Shown: positions 1 through 7,494 of the stretch, in pieces
Position numbering within the stretch: position 1 is the first letter of the stretch
Layout of the letters: every line of letters starts with the position of its first letter
Source: a virus
Length of the DNA: 36,051 bases
Reading direction: 5' to 3' (one strand)
Virus record (IMG/VR): IMGVR_UViG_3300044613_001397
Location: 1 to 36,051 of that record
Program-made: the position numbers and the translations under genes
Notes under the pieces: model-generated
The model's database searches: none
Told to the model about the DNA's origin: nothing
The model's input: only the letters and a program-made list of their open reading frames with translations

Positions 1-2
1 TA

Positions 3-1103
3 CCGTTTGAGCAGTATGTAAAAACGGTAAAATCTGTTGTCAGCAAACTGTCTAATAGAGAGCATGCAGTGAAATACATGGTTGCTCTTGTTGAACACGC
101 TAACGACGAAATAAACGATGCAGAAATGAAAAAGGTTGCAATGGCAACCAAACTCAACGCCACACAGAAGAAAAACATTCAAAAGTACTTTGGAGAGGTT
201 GTTGGTCCCATATGGACCACAAGAAACAATGTGTTTGGTGACACACCAGATCCAAAAAAATGTTTTGTGTTTCATCCTTCTGCCGCTAATACTCCACTCA
301 CAGATTACGAAGTGCGAATTATGGGGAAGGACGGGAAAAAAACTGCTCATGCAAGACAAACAGAGAAGTCAAAAGTTAACGCTGCGAGCAATCTGTTACG
401 ATCAAACAGAATATCTGCCAAATCTGGTAGCACAACAAATACTGTAAAAGCAAAAGACATCTTGGATGTATTGCGAGAACGAAACGGCATAAACGAAAAG
501 AATTGGAAGGGATCAGTAGAAGAAAAATTGTTTGAGGTTTTGGCTGCGTCTAGCACATCAGTTGGTCCATTAAACGGTGCAGCACTACTAATAGAGAAAA
601 AAATAATTACCAACTACGCACCCGCGTCCACCCTGAAAAAATTAGCAGACCTGCTTTCAAAGGGAGGAACTGCAAAAACAATGCTTGGCAAATCTGTTGA
701 CGATGTGTTGAGTGATGCAGAAATACAGACTCTTAAGCCCGTGGTGCAGGCAGAAAAATCCTTGAATCATTTTATAAACAATAAAGGAAAAGTAGCCACA
801 CTTGCAAACAAAGATTCACTCATAGTTGGTTATATTTGTGTGGCAGTTGAACGATACTTGCAGAAGGTGTCAGAGAAATCTGAAAAACTTGAACTTGAAG
901 GAATGTTTTCTGATGCTGTGGCAGGCATAATCAATTATGTGGAATTTACCCTTGATTCGTCCAATTACCCTGTGTGGAAACACTACGGAGTGAAAGAACT
1001 AAATAAGATTGACGGATATCTTCGCTCAAAGAACAGCCTGTCCACTCGCTTGGCAAAGCGAGGCATGGCAGACTCACTAGGATTCCAACCAATATTTGGA
1101 TGA
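3..1103 (+). CDS. Hypothetical protein, 5' end outside the window
   Basis: The frame is open from the first complete codon to the TGA at 1101, with no stop before the GTG at 69, so the gene very probably begins to the left of the window. The visible part is about 366 residues, lysine-rich, mostly helical in character, with no membrane segment or signal peptide. I recognise no catalytic motif. It ends three bases before the next start, so it belongs to the same plus-strand run as the putative head gene that follows. A role in the virion is only a guess from that position. An internal start at GTG 69 (344 residues) is possible, but no clear ribosome binding site precedes it. Confidence 0.7.
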   Translation, partial: PFEQYVKTVKSVVSKLSNREHAVKYMVALVEHANDEINDAEMKKVAMATKLNATQKKNIQKYFGEVVGPIWTTRNNVFGDTPDPKKCFVFHPSAANTPLTDYEVRIMGKDGKKTAHARQTEKSKVNAASNLLRSNRISAKSGSTTNTVKAKDILDVLRERNGINEKNWKGSVEEKLFEVLAASSTSVGPLNGAALLIEKKIITNYAPASTLKKLADLLSKGGTAKTMLGKSVDDVLSDAEIQTLKPVVQAEKSLNHFINNKGKVATLANKDSLIVGYICVAVERYLQKVSEKSEKLELEGMFSDAVAGIINYVEFTLDSSNYPVWKHYGVKELNKIDGYLRSKNSLSTRLAKRGMADSLGFQPIFG

Positions 1104-1106
1104 CCC

Positions 1107-1652
1107 ATGAAAGACTTCAAGGACTTACGAGATCACGCATTCGCTTCACTTCAAAGGCTATTCTTTGAAGAGTTTGACGCTGAACTCACAGAGTCCAAAA
1201 TTGTGCTTGATATGCCAAACTTTACTCGTGAAGATGTGATTGCGTATCTTGACGAAGAAGGCATTGAATGGGAAGAAAAGGACGGCGTGATTGAGATTCT
1301 TGATCCTGTTGAGCAAGCAGACATTGAAGTTGAGGTTGAAGCAGAAGAAGCCGAAGAGATCGAAGAATCGGTCGAGTTTGAAACCGAGATGTTGGGAGAA
1401 GCGTCGGCCAAGCGAAAAATCGTGGTTCGTAAAGGAAAGAAACGAATCATTTTCAAATGTGGTCCAGGAATGATGAAGCGTGGTCCTCGTTTGTGCGTTC
1501 GTCGCCCAGGATCACAACTACGAAAAATGAAACTGCGTTCCAAGCGTTCGGCTCGCAAGGCTCGCTCCAAGCGTAATGTGGCAAAGCGTAAGCGTAAACT
1601 GTCTATGCGTAAGCGGCTGTCGTTCGGCTTGCGTCCACGCAAGCGTAAGTAA
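1107..1652 (+). CDS. Putative internal head protein with acidic propeptide and basic DNA-binding tail
   Basis: This 181-residue protein has two opposite halves. Residues 60-98 hold 17 Asp/Glu out of 39. From residue 99 to the end there is no acidic residue and 38 of 83 are Lys or Arg. The join reads MLGE-ASAK. In T4 the prohead protease gp21 cuts after Glu in (L/I)xE sequences, and T4 internal proteins carry an N-terminal piece removed in this way. I infer that L96-G97-E98 is such a site and that the released basic part binds packaged DNA. Two cysteines (119 and 130) sit in the basic half. No homologue was checked. Alternatives are a scaffold or a nucleoid-binding early protein. The start at 1107 follows the previous stop by three bases. 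Confidence 0.75.
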   Translation: MKDFKDLRDHAFASLQRLFFEEFDAELTESKIVLDMPNFTREDVIAYLDEEGIEWEEKDGVIEILDPVEQADIEVEVEAEEAEEIEESVEFETEMLGEASAKRKIVVRKGKKRIIFKCGPGMMKRGPRLCVRRPGSQLRKMKLRSKRSARKARSKRNVAKRKRKLSMRKRLSFGLRPRKRK

Positions 1653-1670
1653 CAAACAGGAAACTACACC

Positions 1671-2489
1671 ATGATTCAATGTGACAAGACACCAAACGGT
1701 GGTCGTGTGCGAGTTAGCGGAAAAGACTCGCAAGCAGCAATAGATTTTGTGCTTTCCGACCAAACCGAAAATCCATTAACTCTGACCATAACAGAAGAGT
1801 TTGGAAGCGATCCACGCCTCACACTGGCAGTAATTGACAGTCTCGTGGAGCGATACTCCCCTCCTGTTGTGTGGTTTCGTACAGGCAACGCAGAGTTACG
1901 GTACTTGCCGTATATCTCAAATAGTGTCTACAGGCACTCCACAGTTCACGAGCAGTCCCTATTTACTCGCCCGTTTACAGACGGCAAAACATTCAGCAGA
2001 ATCTATTCTCTTGCAGAAGCCATGAGCAATTACGCTCTGGTTCGTTCTGTGAACGAAGAACTACAAATATTCGACAGATACGCTGTGCTGTCCAAGTTTA
2101 GGAAAGCGTTAAAACCGCTGGAATTTATCTCCATGAAAGAAGAGTGTGACTACAATATACAGACCGCGTGTGTGGACGCAACCCGTAACACCATTCAGCA
2201 CGGCAAGGAGAACTTGGATGCCACAGGCTCGTACTCGGCGGCTTTTCAAAAAGTGCTACACGAACTGGAAGCGAAACAGGCGAGCGGCTCGTATTCGTTT
2301 GACGCAAAAACCGCGTACCTGCGTGAAGTCGTGGTTGGAGTGTGTCTACCAGCAATCGTGCTATTTGGCAGCAGCAATCCATTCACACAGGCTGTGACCG
2401 AATCATTTATTCGTGGTGCTGCGGAATACGCACGAATATCGGAAGCGTTGCTAGAAGGCTACGAAGCCGCACTCAAGTATTCAAACTAG
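1671..2489 (+). CDS. Hypothetical protein
   Basis: A 272-residue protein that I do not recognise. It has no signal peptide, clear membrane segment or obvious catalytic motif. The first half looks mixed alpha/beta and the second half mainly helical, with a hydrophobic stretch near residues 224-236 that is too short to be called transmembrane. The ATG at 1671 follows an AGGAAA ribosome binding site in the 18-base gap after the basic head gene. The frame is long, in phase with its neighbours and uses similar codons, so a real gene is likely. Being in the same plus-strand run suggests joint expression with the neighbouring genes, nothing more. Confidence 0.7.
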   Translation: MIQCDKTPNGGRVRVSGKDSQAAIDFVLSDQTENPLTLTITEEFGSDPRLTLAVIDSLVERYSPPVVWFRTGNAELRYLPYISNSVYRHSTVHEQSLFTRPFTDGKTFSRIYSLAEAMSNYALVRSVNEELQIFDRYAVLSKFRKALKPLEFISMKEECDYNIQTACVDATRNTIQHGKENLDATGSYSAAFQKVLHELEAKQASGSYSFDAKTAYLREVVVGVCLPAIVLFGSSNPFTQAVTESFIRGAAEYARISEALLEGYEAALKYSN

Positions 2490-2546
2490 ATACTTTGTTG
2501 AATATTTCATAAATTACACACCTAGATACTATTAGGAGATTAAACC

Positions 2547-2714
2547 ATGCCAAACATGAGAGACATGCTACTGTGGATGCAGCAGCAACAGAACAAGCCT
2601 GAATTTTCTGCTGCCAAGCGATGGATGGCTCGCAACCAAACTCCACTTCCCCAACAGCCCAAGACTGAACCCGAAGTGGAAGCCGTTGATGAGCAGCCAC
2701 CTGAAAACGAGTAA
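2547..2714 (+). CDS. Small hypothetical protein, 55 residues
   Basis: A short frame starting at ATG 2547 with a good AGGAG site at 2534-2538 and ending with TAA two bases before the nuclease start at 2717. The protein begins MPNMRDMLLW, has a run of four glutamines and a basic middle (SAAKRWMARN), and ends in a proline- and glutamate-rich acidic tail. It fills an otherwise empty 227-base gap, and spacing and ribosome binding site both fit translation. No function is recognisable. An N-terminal amphipathic helix followed by a disordered acidic tail resembles small phage adaptor or inhibitor proteins, but that is only an impression. Confidence 0.6.
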   Translation: MPNMRDMLLWMQQQQNKPEFSAAKRWMARNQTPLPQQPKTEPEVEAVDEQPPENE

Positions 2715-2716
2715 GT

Positions 2717-3382
2717 ATGAAATCTTTTCGTCATGCTTTTGTGAATATTTCGGGGGATATAACAGCCGCAGAGGCAAACGGCTCTCGGCAGTACACAACA
2801 CCCGATGGAGTTTTCCCGTCTGTGACTACTGTTACAGGATGGGCAAAGCGAAAGTTCTTCGCAAAATGGCGACGAGAGAATCCCGAAGAGTCCAAACGAA
2901 TCCTGTCTCGTGGCACTCGGGTTCATGCTCTTATAGAGGACTATTTACAGAACCGTTTTGAGGCTTCGCTACAAGAAGCCGCAGGCACCGAAGAACTAGA
3001 CATATTCAACACCATGCAGCCGTATTTGGACTGTATTGACAATATTCGTGCGGTTGAAGTACCCCTGTGGTCAAAGAAAATTGGATTGGCAGGACGCACC
3101 GACTGTATTGCAGAATACAACGGCAACCTATCTGTGGTGGACTTCAAGACCTCCAAGAATCCCAAGAGTGAAGACGCAATTGGTGATTATTTTACTCAAG
3201 GAGCCGCATACGCTCTTATGTGGCAAGACCTGACAGGGCAGCGAGTAGACAATATTACAATCATCATGGGTGTAGCCAGCACGGGCGAGTGCCAAGTGTT
3301 TGAAGCCCACACCCGCGATTGGGTGGAACCCCTTGTGGACGCTATTGCCTTGTGGAAGTCTGAACAGGTTTCTACGGTCTAA
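2717..3382 (+). CDS. PD-(D/E)XK superfamily exonuclease (RecB/Cas4-like)
   Basis: A 221-residue nuclease whose motifs appear in the order of the RecB-like PD-(D/E)XK exonucleases. RGTRVH with H70 starts the core helix. E114 lies in the following strand. D129 (AGRTD) and the D142-F-K144-T catalytic strand bind metal, and a QxxxY motif stands at Q161-Y165. Members of this family are metal-dependent DNA exonucleases or nickases used in recombination and end processing. Nothing is missing from the motif set, so it should be active. The start overlaps no neighbour and lies two bases after the 55-residue gene. Its substrate polarity cannot be read from sequence. Similar stand-alone nucleases occur in many aquatic T4-like phages. 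Confidence 0.85.
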   Translation: MKSFRHAFVNISGDITAAEANGSRQYTTPDGVFPSVTTVTGWAKRKFFAKWRRENPEESKRILSRGTRVHALIEDYLQNRFEASLQEAAGTEELDIFNTMQPYLDCIDNIRAVEVPLWSKKIGLAGRTDCIAEYNGNLSVVDFKTSKNPKSEDAIGDYFTQGAAYALMWQDLTGQRVDNITIIMGVASTGECQVFEAHTRDWVEPLVDAIALWKSEQVSTV

Positions 3383-3399
3383 ATAATGGGGTGAAACCC

Positions 3400-4617
3400 A
3401 TGAATTCATTTATTCCATTTTTGGCAGAGTCCCTGAAAAGCACAGGTGGCAAAAATGTCCACTTGGAGCACCTTGAAGACGAAATCTTTAACGGTGGCTT
3501 TGCAGGGTTTTCAAAGGCTATGAATTCCCTGCGTGGAGTGGTGCAGTCACTACACGGCAACGATACTGTGCCATACGATATTTCAGTCAAGTGGGACGGT
3601 GCTCCTGCTATTATTCTGGGAACTGACCCTGAAAGCGGCAAATTCTTCGTGGGCACCAAGAGCGTGTTTAACGCCACACCCAAAGTAAACTACACCGAAG
3701 CGGACATTGACCGCAACCATCCCGCAGAAGGCTTGAATGCTAAACTCAAACTAGCGTTGAAGAACTTGAAGGGGTTACGCATCAATACGGTACTGCAAGG
3801 CGATCTGCTGTTTGACCGCGAATCACTCAAGCGTGAAACCATCGACGGCAAGAGATACCTTACATTTCAGCCCAACACAATTAAATACGCAATTGATCCG
3901 CAGTCGCCTTTAGGCAAACGAATTGCTGCTGCCAAGATTGGAATTGTGTTTCATACCGAATACGGCGGAAACACCATAGCCGATCTAAAGGTCAAGCAGT
4001 TCAACCCAAGCCTTGCAGGACTAGCAAAAAGCCGTGTAGTGTGGTACGACAACGCCACTTTCCGTTTCTCCAAGGGCGACGGGTTATTCTCTGCACACGC
4101 AATCAACGACATCAACTCAAAGATTGATGATATTATTCGTGATGGAATTGCTCTTCGCTCTGCCATGAATAGTGTTGCACGAAATGTGGCAGTTGTTCAG
4201 GAAATAAAAACCTATTTCAATGGAATTATTCGTAGTGGACGCGAATTAGGAGACACCAACGAATTGCTCTCATTTGCGTCTGCTCGTGTGGAAGCAAAAC
4301 GCAAAGAAAAGAAAGCAAAGATTGCTCCCAAAACTCCAACGCCAACACTAGATTTTATTCGTAACAACCGCAATCAGATCAATAGTCTGTTTGCACTACA
4401 TAATCGTGTGGCACAACTAAAGAAGTTTGTGCTGTCAAAACTTACAACCTTGAGCACAGAGTTTGGAACATTTGTGCAAAAGGGTGACAAGTATGTGGCA
4501 ACGGTTCCTGAAGGATTCGTAGCCATAGATCGGTTGAGTAACGATGCAGTCAAGTTAGTTGACCGCATAGAGTTCTCAAAGGCTAATTTCACGATTACAA
4601 AATCGTGGAAAAAGTAA
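3400..4617 (+). CDS. Conserved phage protein with KxDG nucleotidyltransferase-like motif
   Basis: A 405-residue protein resembling a family I know from T4-like cyanophages (I believe DUF6267, not checked), with the shared pieces HLEHLED (residues 21-27), VKWDGAPAI (63-71) and VLQGDLLF (131-138). K64-W-D66-G67 fits motif I of covalent nucleotidyltransferases (ATP-dependent DNA and RNA ligases, capping enzymes), where the Lys carries AMP or GMP. QGDLLF sits where motif III would be, but with Asp in place of the usual Glu, and a KVK at about 197-199 could serve as motif V. A clear motif IV is not seen, so ligase activity is inference. I chose ATG 3400 because a GGGG at 3388-3391 is well spaced; an in-frame GTG lies at 3391. 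The C-terminal third is helical and lysine-rich. Confidence 0.75.
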   Translation: MNSFIPFLAESLKSTGGKNVHLEHLEDEIFNGGFAGFSKAMNSLRGVVQSLHGNDTVPYDISVKWDGAPAIILGTDPESGKFFVGTKSVFNATPKVNYTEADIDRNHPAEGLNAKLKLALKNLKGLRINTVLQGDLLFDRESLKRETIDGKRYLTFQPNTIKYAIDPQSPLGKRIAAAKIGIVFHTEYGGNTIADLKVKQFNPSLAGLAKSRVVWYDNATFRFSKGDGLFSAHAINDINSKIDDIIRDGIALRSAMNSVARNVAVVQEIKTYFNGIIRSGRELGDTNELLSFASARVEAKRKEKKAKIAPKTPTPTLDFIRNNRNQINSLFALHNRVAQLKKFVLSKLTTLSTEFGTFVQKGDKYVATVPEGFVAIDRLSNDAVKLVDRIEFSKANFTITKSWKK

Positions 4618-4658
4618 AGAGTTGGTGTACCGCAGTGCATTACGGGAGGTGATCCAAA

Positions 4659-5942
4659 GTGGCTAAATCTGTAAAAGATACACGACGAAGCAAGACCATA
4701 GTGGTCGCTTTCGGTCGTTTTCAGCCACCAACTTCGGGACACCAACTCTTATTCGACAAGGTGGTGAGCATCGCAAAACGCATGGGAGCCGACCATGCGA
4801 TTGGGTTCAGCAGGAGTCACGATCCTGTCAAGAATCCCTTGACACCATCTCGTAAAGGGTTTTGGCTAAAGCGTCTTTTCCCAGGAGTTAATTTTATAGT
4901 TTCGGAAGACATCAAGAATCCGTTTGATTTGATTTATGGTCTTGCAGAAAAAGGATACGATCACATTGTAATGGTTGGAGGCGAAGACCGAGAAGGGGCA
5001 TACGCCCCTTCTGTAATAAACAAACTCATCAAGCACCCTGATCCAAAACACCGCCTTGACATCAAGAAATACGATTTTGTGATGGCAGGTAAGCGTGATC
5101 CAAAAGCCACAGGTGTGAGTGGAATGAGTGCCAGCAAAATGCGTGAAGCAGTTGCAAACAATGATCTTAAGGCTTTTGCGAGTGGAATGCCACGAGCGGC
5201 TAGCAAGGAAGATACTAAACGCTTGTTTGCAGACATTAAGCACGGAATGCGTGGCAGCATGAAGGAAGAGTTTGATTTCCAAGACATATACACTGCTGCT
5301 GCCAAGTCTATTCTTGAAAGCGACAAGTACAAACGACGCGCAGATACCCCAGGTCAAACAGGTGGATTTTCAAAGCATAATACCCAATTCCAAACTCCTC
5401 CGTGCAAGATTGACGAAGACCTTGGCGACTGGTTTGCACAAAAGTGGGTCAATATTGGCGGCAAGAAAGACCCCAAAACAGGGCAGTATCCGCCGTGTGG
5501 TCGCAAAAGTGCCAGCGAAGGTGGTGCGTATCCCAAGTGTCGCCCACTCCATCGTGTAGGCAAGACTCCTGAAACCGTGGGTGAAATGTCACCCAAAGAA
5601 CGCAAGGCTGCTGTGCGTCAAAAGCGGCGAGCAGAGGGCAAGTCGCCCAAAGCAGGCACAGGCAACAAGCCCACCATGACCAGCCACAAAACCATTGGTG
5701 AAGCAACCTGCCCGCGAAACCCACGAGGCACGGCTGATGACACATGGATAGCGGTAAAAAACGGGCGTGTAAACTTTTATATCGGCTCGTGTAGCCAACC
5801 GTACCAAACATTTGGGGACGGGGATGCCGTTCAAGCCATCCGTTACGGCGAGGAAATCTATGTTACGCTCCGAAACGGCAAAATTCAAATATACAAAATA
5901 CAGAATGGTAGGTCGGTTTACGGTCCCGTTCGCAGCATGTAA
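4659..5942 (+). CDS. Nucleotidylyltransferase (NMNAT/cytidylyltransferase-like) fused to cysteine-containing module
   Basis: A 427-residue multi-domain protein. Residues 12-170 form a Rossmann-type nucleotidylyltransferase. GRFQPPTSGH (19-28) is the family's (H/T)xGH nucleotide motif and MSASKMR (155-161) is its (I/M)SxxxxR motif, with VGGEDR (105-110) between them. Enzymes of this fold join a nucleotide to a phosphate-bearing partner such as NMN, pantetheine phosphate or glycerol phosphate; the substrate here is unknown. Residues about 255-310 carry a basic module with PPCGRKSAS and YPKCRP, like one I recall as DUF5872 in viruses. The last 75 residues look beta-rich. Translation starts at GTG 4659 behind a strong GGGAGGTGA site (4644-4652). 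It lies directly after the KxDG protein, suggesting a shared nucleotide-transfer job. Confidence 0.8.
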   Translation: MAKSVKDTRRSKTIVVAFGRFQPPTSGHQLLFDKVVSIAKRMGADHAIGFSRSHDPVKNPLTPSRKGFWLKRLFPGVNFIVSEDIKNPFDLIYGLAEKGYDHIVMVGGEDREGAYAPSVINKLIKHPDPKHRLDIKKYDFVMAGKRDPKATGVSGMSASKMREAVANNDLKAFASGMPRAASKEDTKRLFADIKHGMRGSMKEEFDFQDIYTAAAKSILESDKYKRRADTPGQTGGFSKHNTQFQTPPCKIDEDLGDWFAQKWVNIGGKKDPKTGQYPPCGRKSASEGGAYPKCRPLHRVGKTPETVGEMSPKERKAAVRQKRRAEGKSPKAGTGNKPTMTSHKTIGEATCPRNPRGTADDTWIAVKNGRVNFYIGSCSQPYQTFGDGDAVQAIRYGEEIYVTLRNGKIQIYKIQNGRSVYGPVRSM

Positions 5943-5949
5943 TGGGAAC

Positions 5950-5957
5950 CTAAATAT
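5950..5957 (+). promoter_or_regulatory. Possible late promoter (CTAAATAT)
   Basis: An octamer close to the T4 late promoter element TATAAATA, in the 46-base gap before the 500-residue gene, about 31 bases ahead of its ATG and ahead of its AAAAGGA ribosome binding site. Position fits, but the first two bases differ from T4, so this is tentative. Confidence 0.35.
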
Positions 5958-5988
5958 AGAAAACGCATTTTGCAAAAGGAACCAGTAA

Positions 5989-7491
5989 ATGGACTCTGCT
6001 ATTAAATCAAAACTACAAGCACTTCTTCGTCTTGGTCTAGTGTCACAAACCAATGTGCGTCGTGCCATGACGCTGTTCTCTGACCCTGAACGATACGCCA
6101 AGAGTCCTGCGTACCGCACCCTGATGCAAGAAATTCTAGTGGATGTGGTAGACACCATCCTGAAGAACCGTGTACTGTACACCGCTCTTCGCTCGTCACT
6201 AACCAAAACCAAAGGAGCCGCCGATGCTTCAGAAACCGTTGCTGCTACTAGCCAAAAGTTGGGCGAAAGTGCAGAGTCTAACCGTGTGGATATGCTCCTA
6301 CGCAAAGGGCTGGTGGACAAAGAGCAAATAACCGCTGCTCGCAAGGCTCTAAAGTCCAAGAGCAACATGAAGCAAATGAGCATGGGCAAGGTGTACCGTG
6401 AAATGATGATTAATATGTTGGACTCGCTAGTGAGCAAGATTACTGGTAGTCCTTCCCTGTTTAACGCTTTCAAGTACACGATGGGCAAGGATGTGGTAGA
6501 GGAAGCCTTTGAAGGTGGCGACGAAGACATTATTGAATTGGTTGGACTACACGAGGACGCACAAGAAATTCTTGAAGCCAACAAGCCAACAAATCCGTCT
6601 CTGTGGTCAAAAGCCAAGAGCATGGCAAAGAGCAAGTTCAAGGTGTACCCGTCTGCGTATGCCAACGGATGGGCAGTCAAGTGGTACAACTCCAAGGGCG
6701 GTGACTGGAAGAGCGTGAGCGAAGGCAAGTCGTTCTTCCAGTTTGCTAATGATCTTGAAGAAGCCCTGACTCCTGCTCGTCAAGCAGTGATTGATCGTGA
6801 ACGCAAGAAGGCTTCCGAAACCATGAATCGTGCCAGCACTCCTACACCAGAACGCAACAAGGCATACGCTCGTGGCTCACGAATCAACTACCTTGAACTC
6901 AAGGGGATGGCAAAGAAGTCCGACAAGCAAGGCAGTGATTATCAGGTCAACAAGCGTGAACATGAGAAGTGGCGTAAAACTGAAAAGAGTATGAAGGAAA
7001 GCGTGGAACAGATTGACGAATTGAGCAAGAAGACTCTTGCTTCGTATGTGCAAAAAGCACACGATTCCCAATCAGAAAAAGAGTTTCTGAAGGGACACAG
7101 CATGGGCAAAAAGTATCAGGCAGCAAGAGAAGCAGAGAAAAGAGGCGTGTCTACCCCACCAAGCAAAAAGACACCACTAGACAAAAAATACAGGAATCGT
7201 GAGATTGGAATCGGTCGCGCACTAAACCGTCTCCAAAAAGAAAACACGAAAGAAAGTTGGGAAGGTTCACCTGCTCAAGCCAAACTAAAGAAAGCAAAGA
7301 CCGACTACGCAAAAACCTCTGCCGAAATGAGCAAGCCTGTTCCTCCTGCTCGTGGCTCCACAAATCCAATGGCACGGCAAGACACCAAGAGCGGCAAGAT
7401 GTATTGGGCTGCTGATCGTCGCAAGAAAGCAGGAAATGGAACTCGCCGTGCAAGTGATTCCGACTATCGTTCAACCACAACAACGGAATAA
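5989..7491 (+). CDS. Modular lysine-rich virion-type protein with EQIDE motif
   Basis: A 500-residue hydrophilic protein made of modules that recur in large hypothetical proteins of T4-like marine phages. Residues about 1-170 hold two similar helical segments (MDSAIKSKLQALLRLGLVS and a later VDMLLRKGLVDKEQITAARK), so an internal duplication is likely. Residues 200-245 carry the KFKVYPSAYANGWAVKWY module. EQIDELSKKTL stands at 340-350 and introduces a helical, lysine-rich C-terminal half. The I-D-E could be a prohead protease site of the T4 (I/L)xE type, which would make this a head-associated or core protein; that is inference. There is no enzyme motif, signal or membrane segment. An AAAAGGA ribosome binding site precedes ATG 5989. 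Confidence 0.75.
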   Translation: MDSAIKSKLQALLRLGLVSQTNVRRAMTLFSDPERYAKSPAYRTLMQEILVDVVDTILKNRVLYTALRSSLTKTKGAADASETVAATSQKLGESAESNRVDMLLRKGLVDKEQITAARKALKSKSNMKQMSMGKVYREMMINMLDSLVSKITGSPSLFNAFKYTMGKDVVEEAFEGGDEDIIELVGLHEDAQEILEANKPTNPSLWSKAKSMAKSKFKVYPSAYANGWAVKWYNSKGGDWKSVSEGKSFFQFANDLEEALTPARQAVIDRERKKASETMNRASTPTPERNKAYARGSRINYLELKGMAKKSDKQGSDYQVNKREHEKWRKTEKSMKESVEQIDELSKKTLASYVQKAHDSQSEKEFLKGHSMGKKYQAAREAEKRGVSTPPSKKTPLDKKYRNREIGIGRALNRLQKENTKESWEGSPAQAKLKKAKTDYAKTSAEMSKPVPPARGSTNPMARQDTKSGKMYWAADRRKKAGNGTRRASDSDYRSTTTTE

Positions 7492-7494
7492 ACC

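Noticed and set aside
1151-1642. 163-codon minus-strand frame
   Set aside because: It is the shadow of the Lys/Arg- and Glu-rich gene at 1107-1652; biased codons there remove stops on the other strand.
3380-3387. CTAAATAA as a late promoter for the KxDG gene
   Set aside because: It is only 12 bases from ATG 3400, so the transcript would lose its ribosome binding site; the match is also imperfect.
5589-6728. 379-codon open frame on the minus strand
   Set aside because: It lies fully antisense to two well-supported plus-strand genes and its product looks like a low-complexity mix of Ser, Arg and Cys, as expected from reversed codons.
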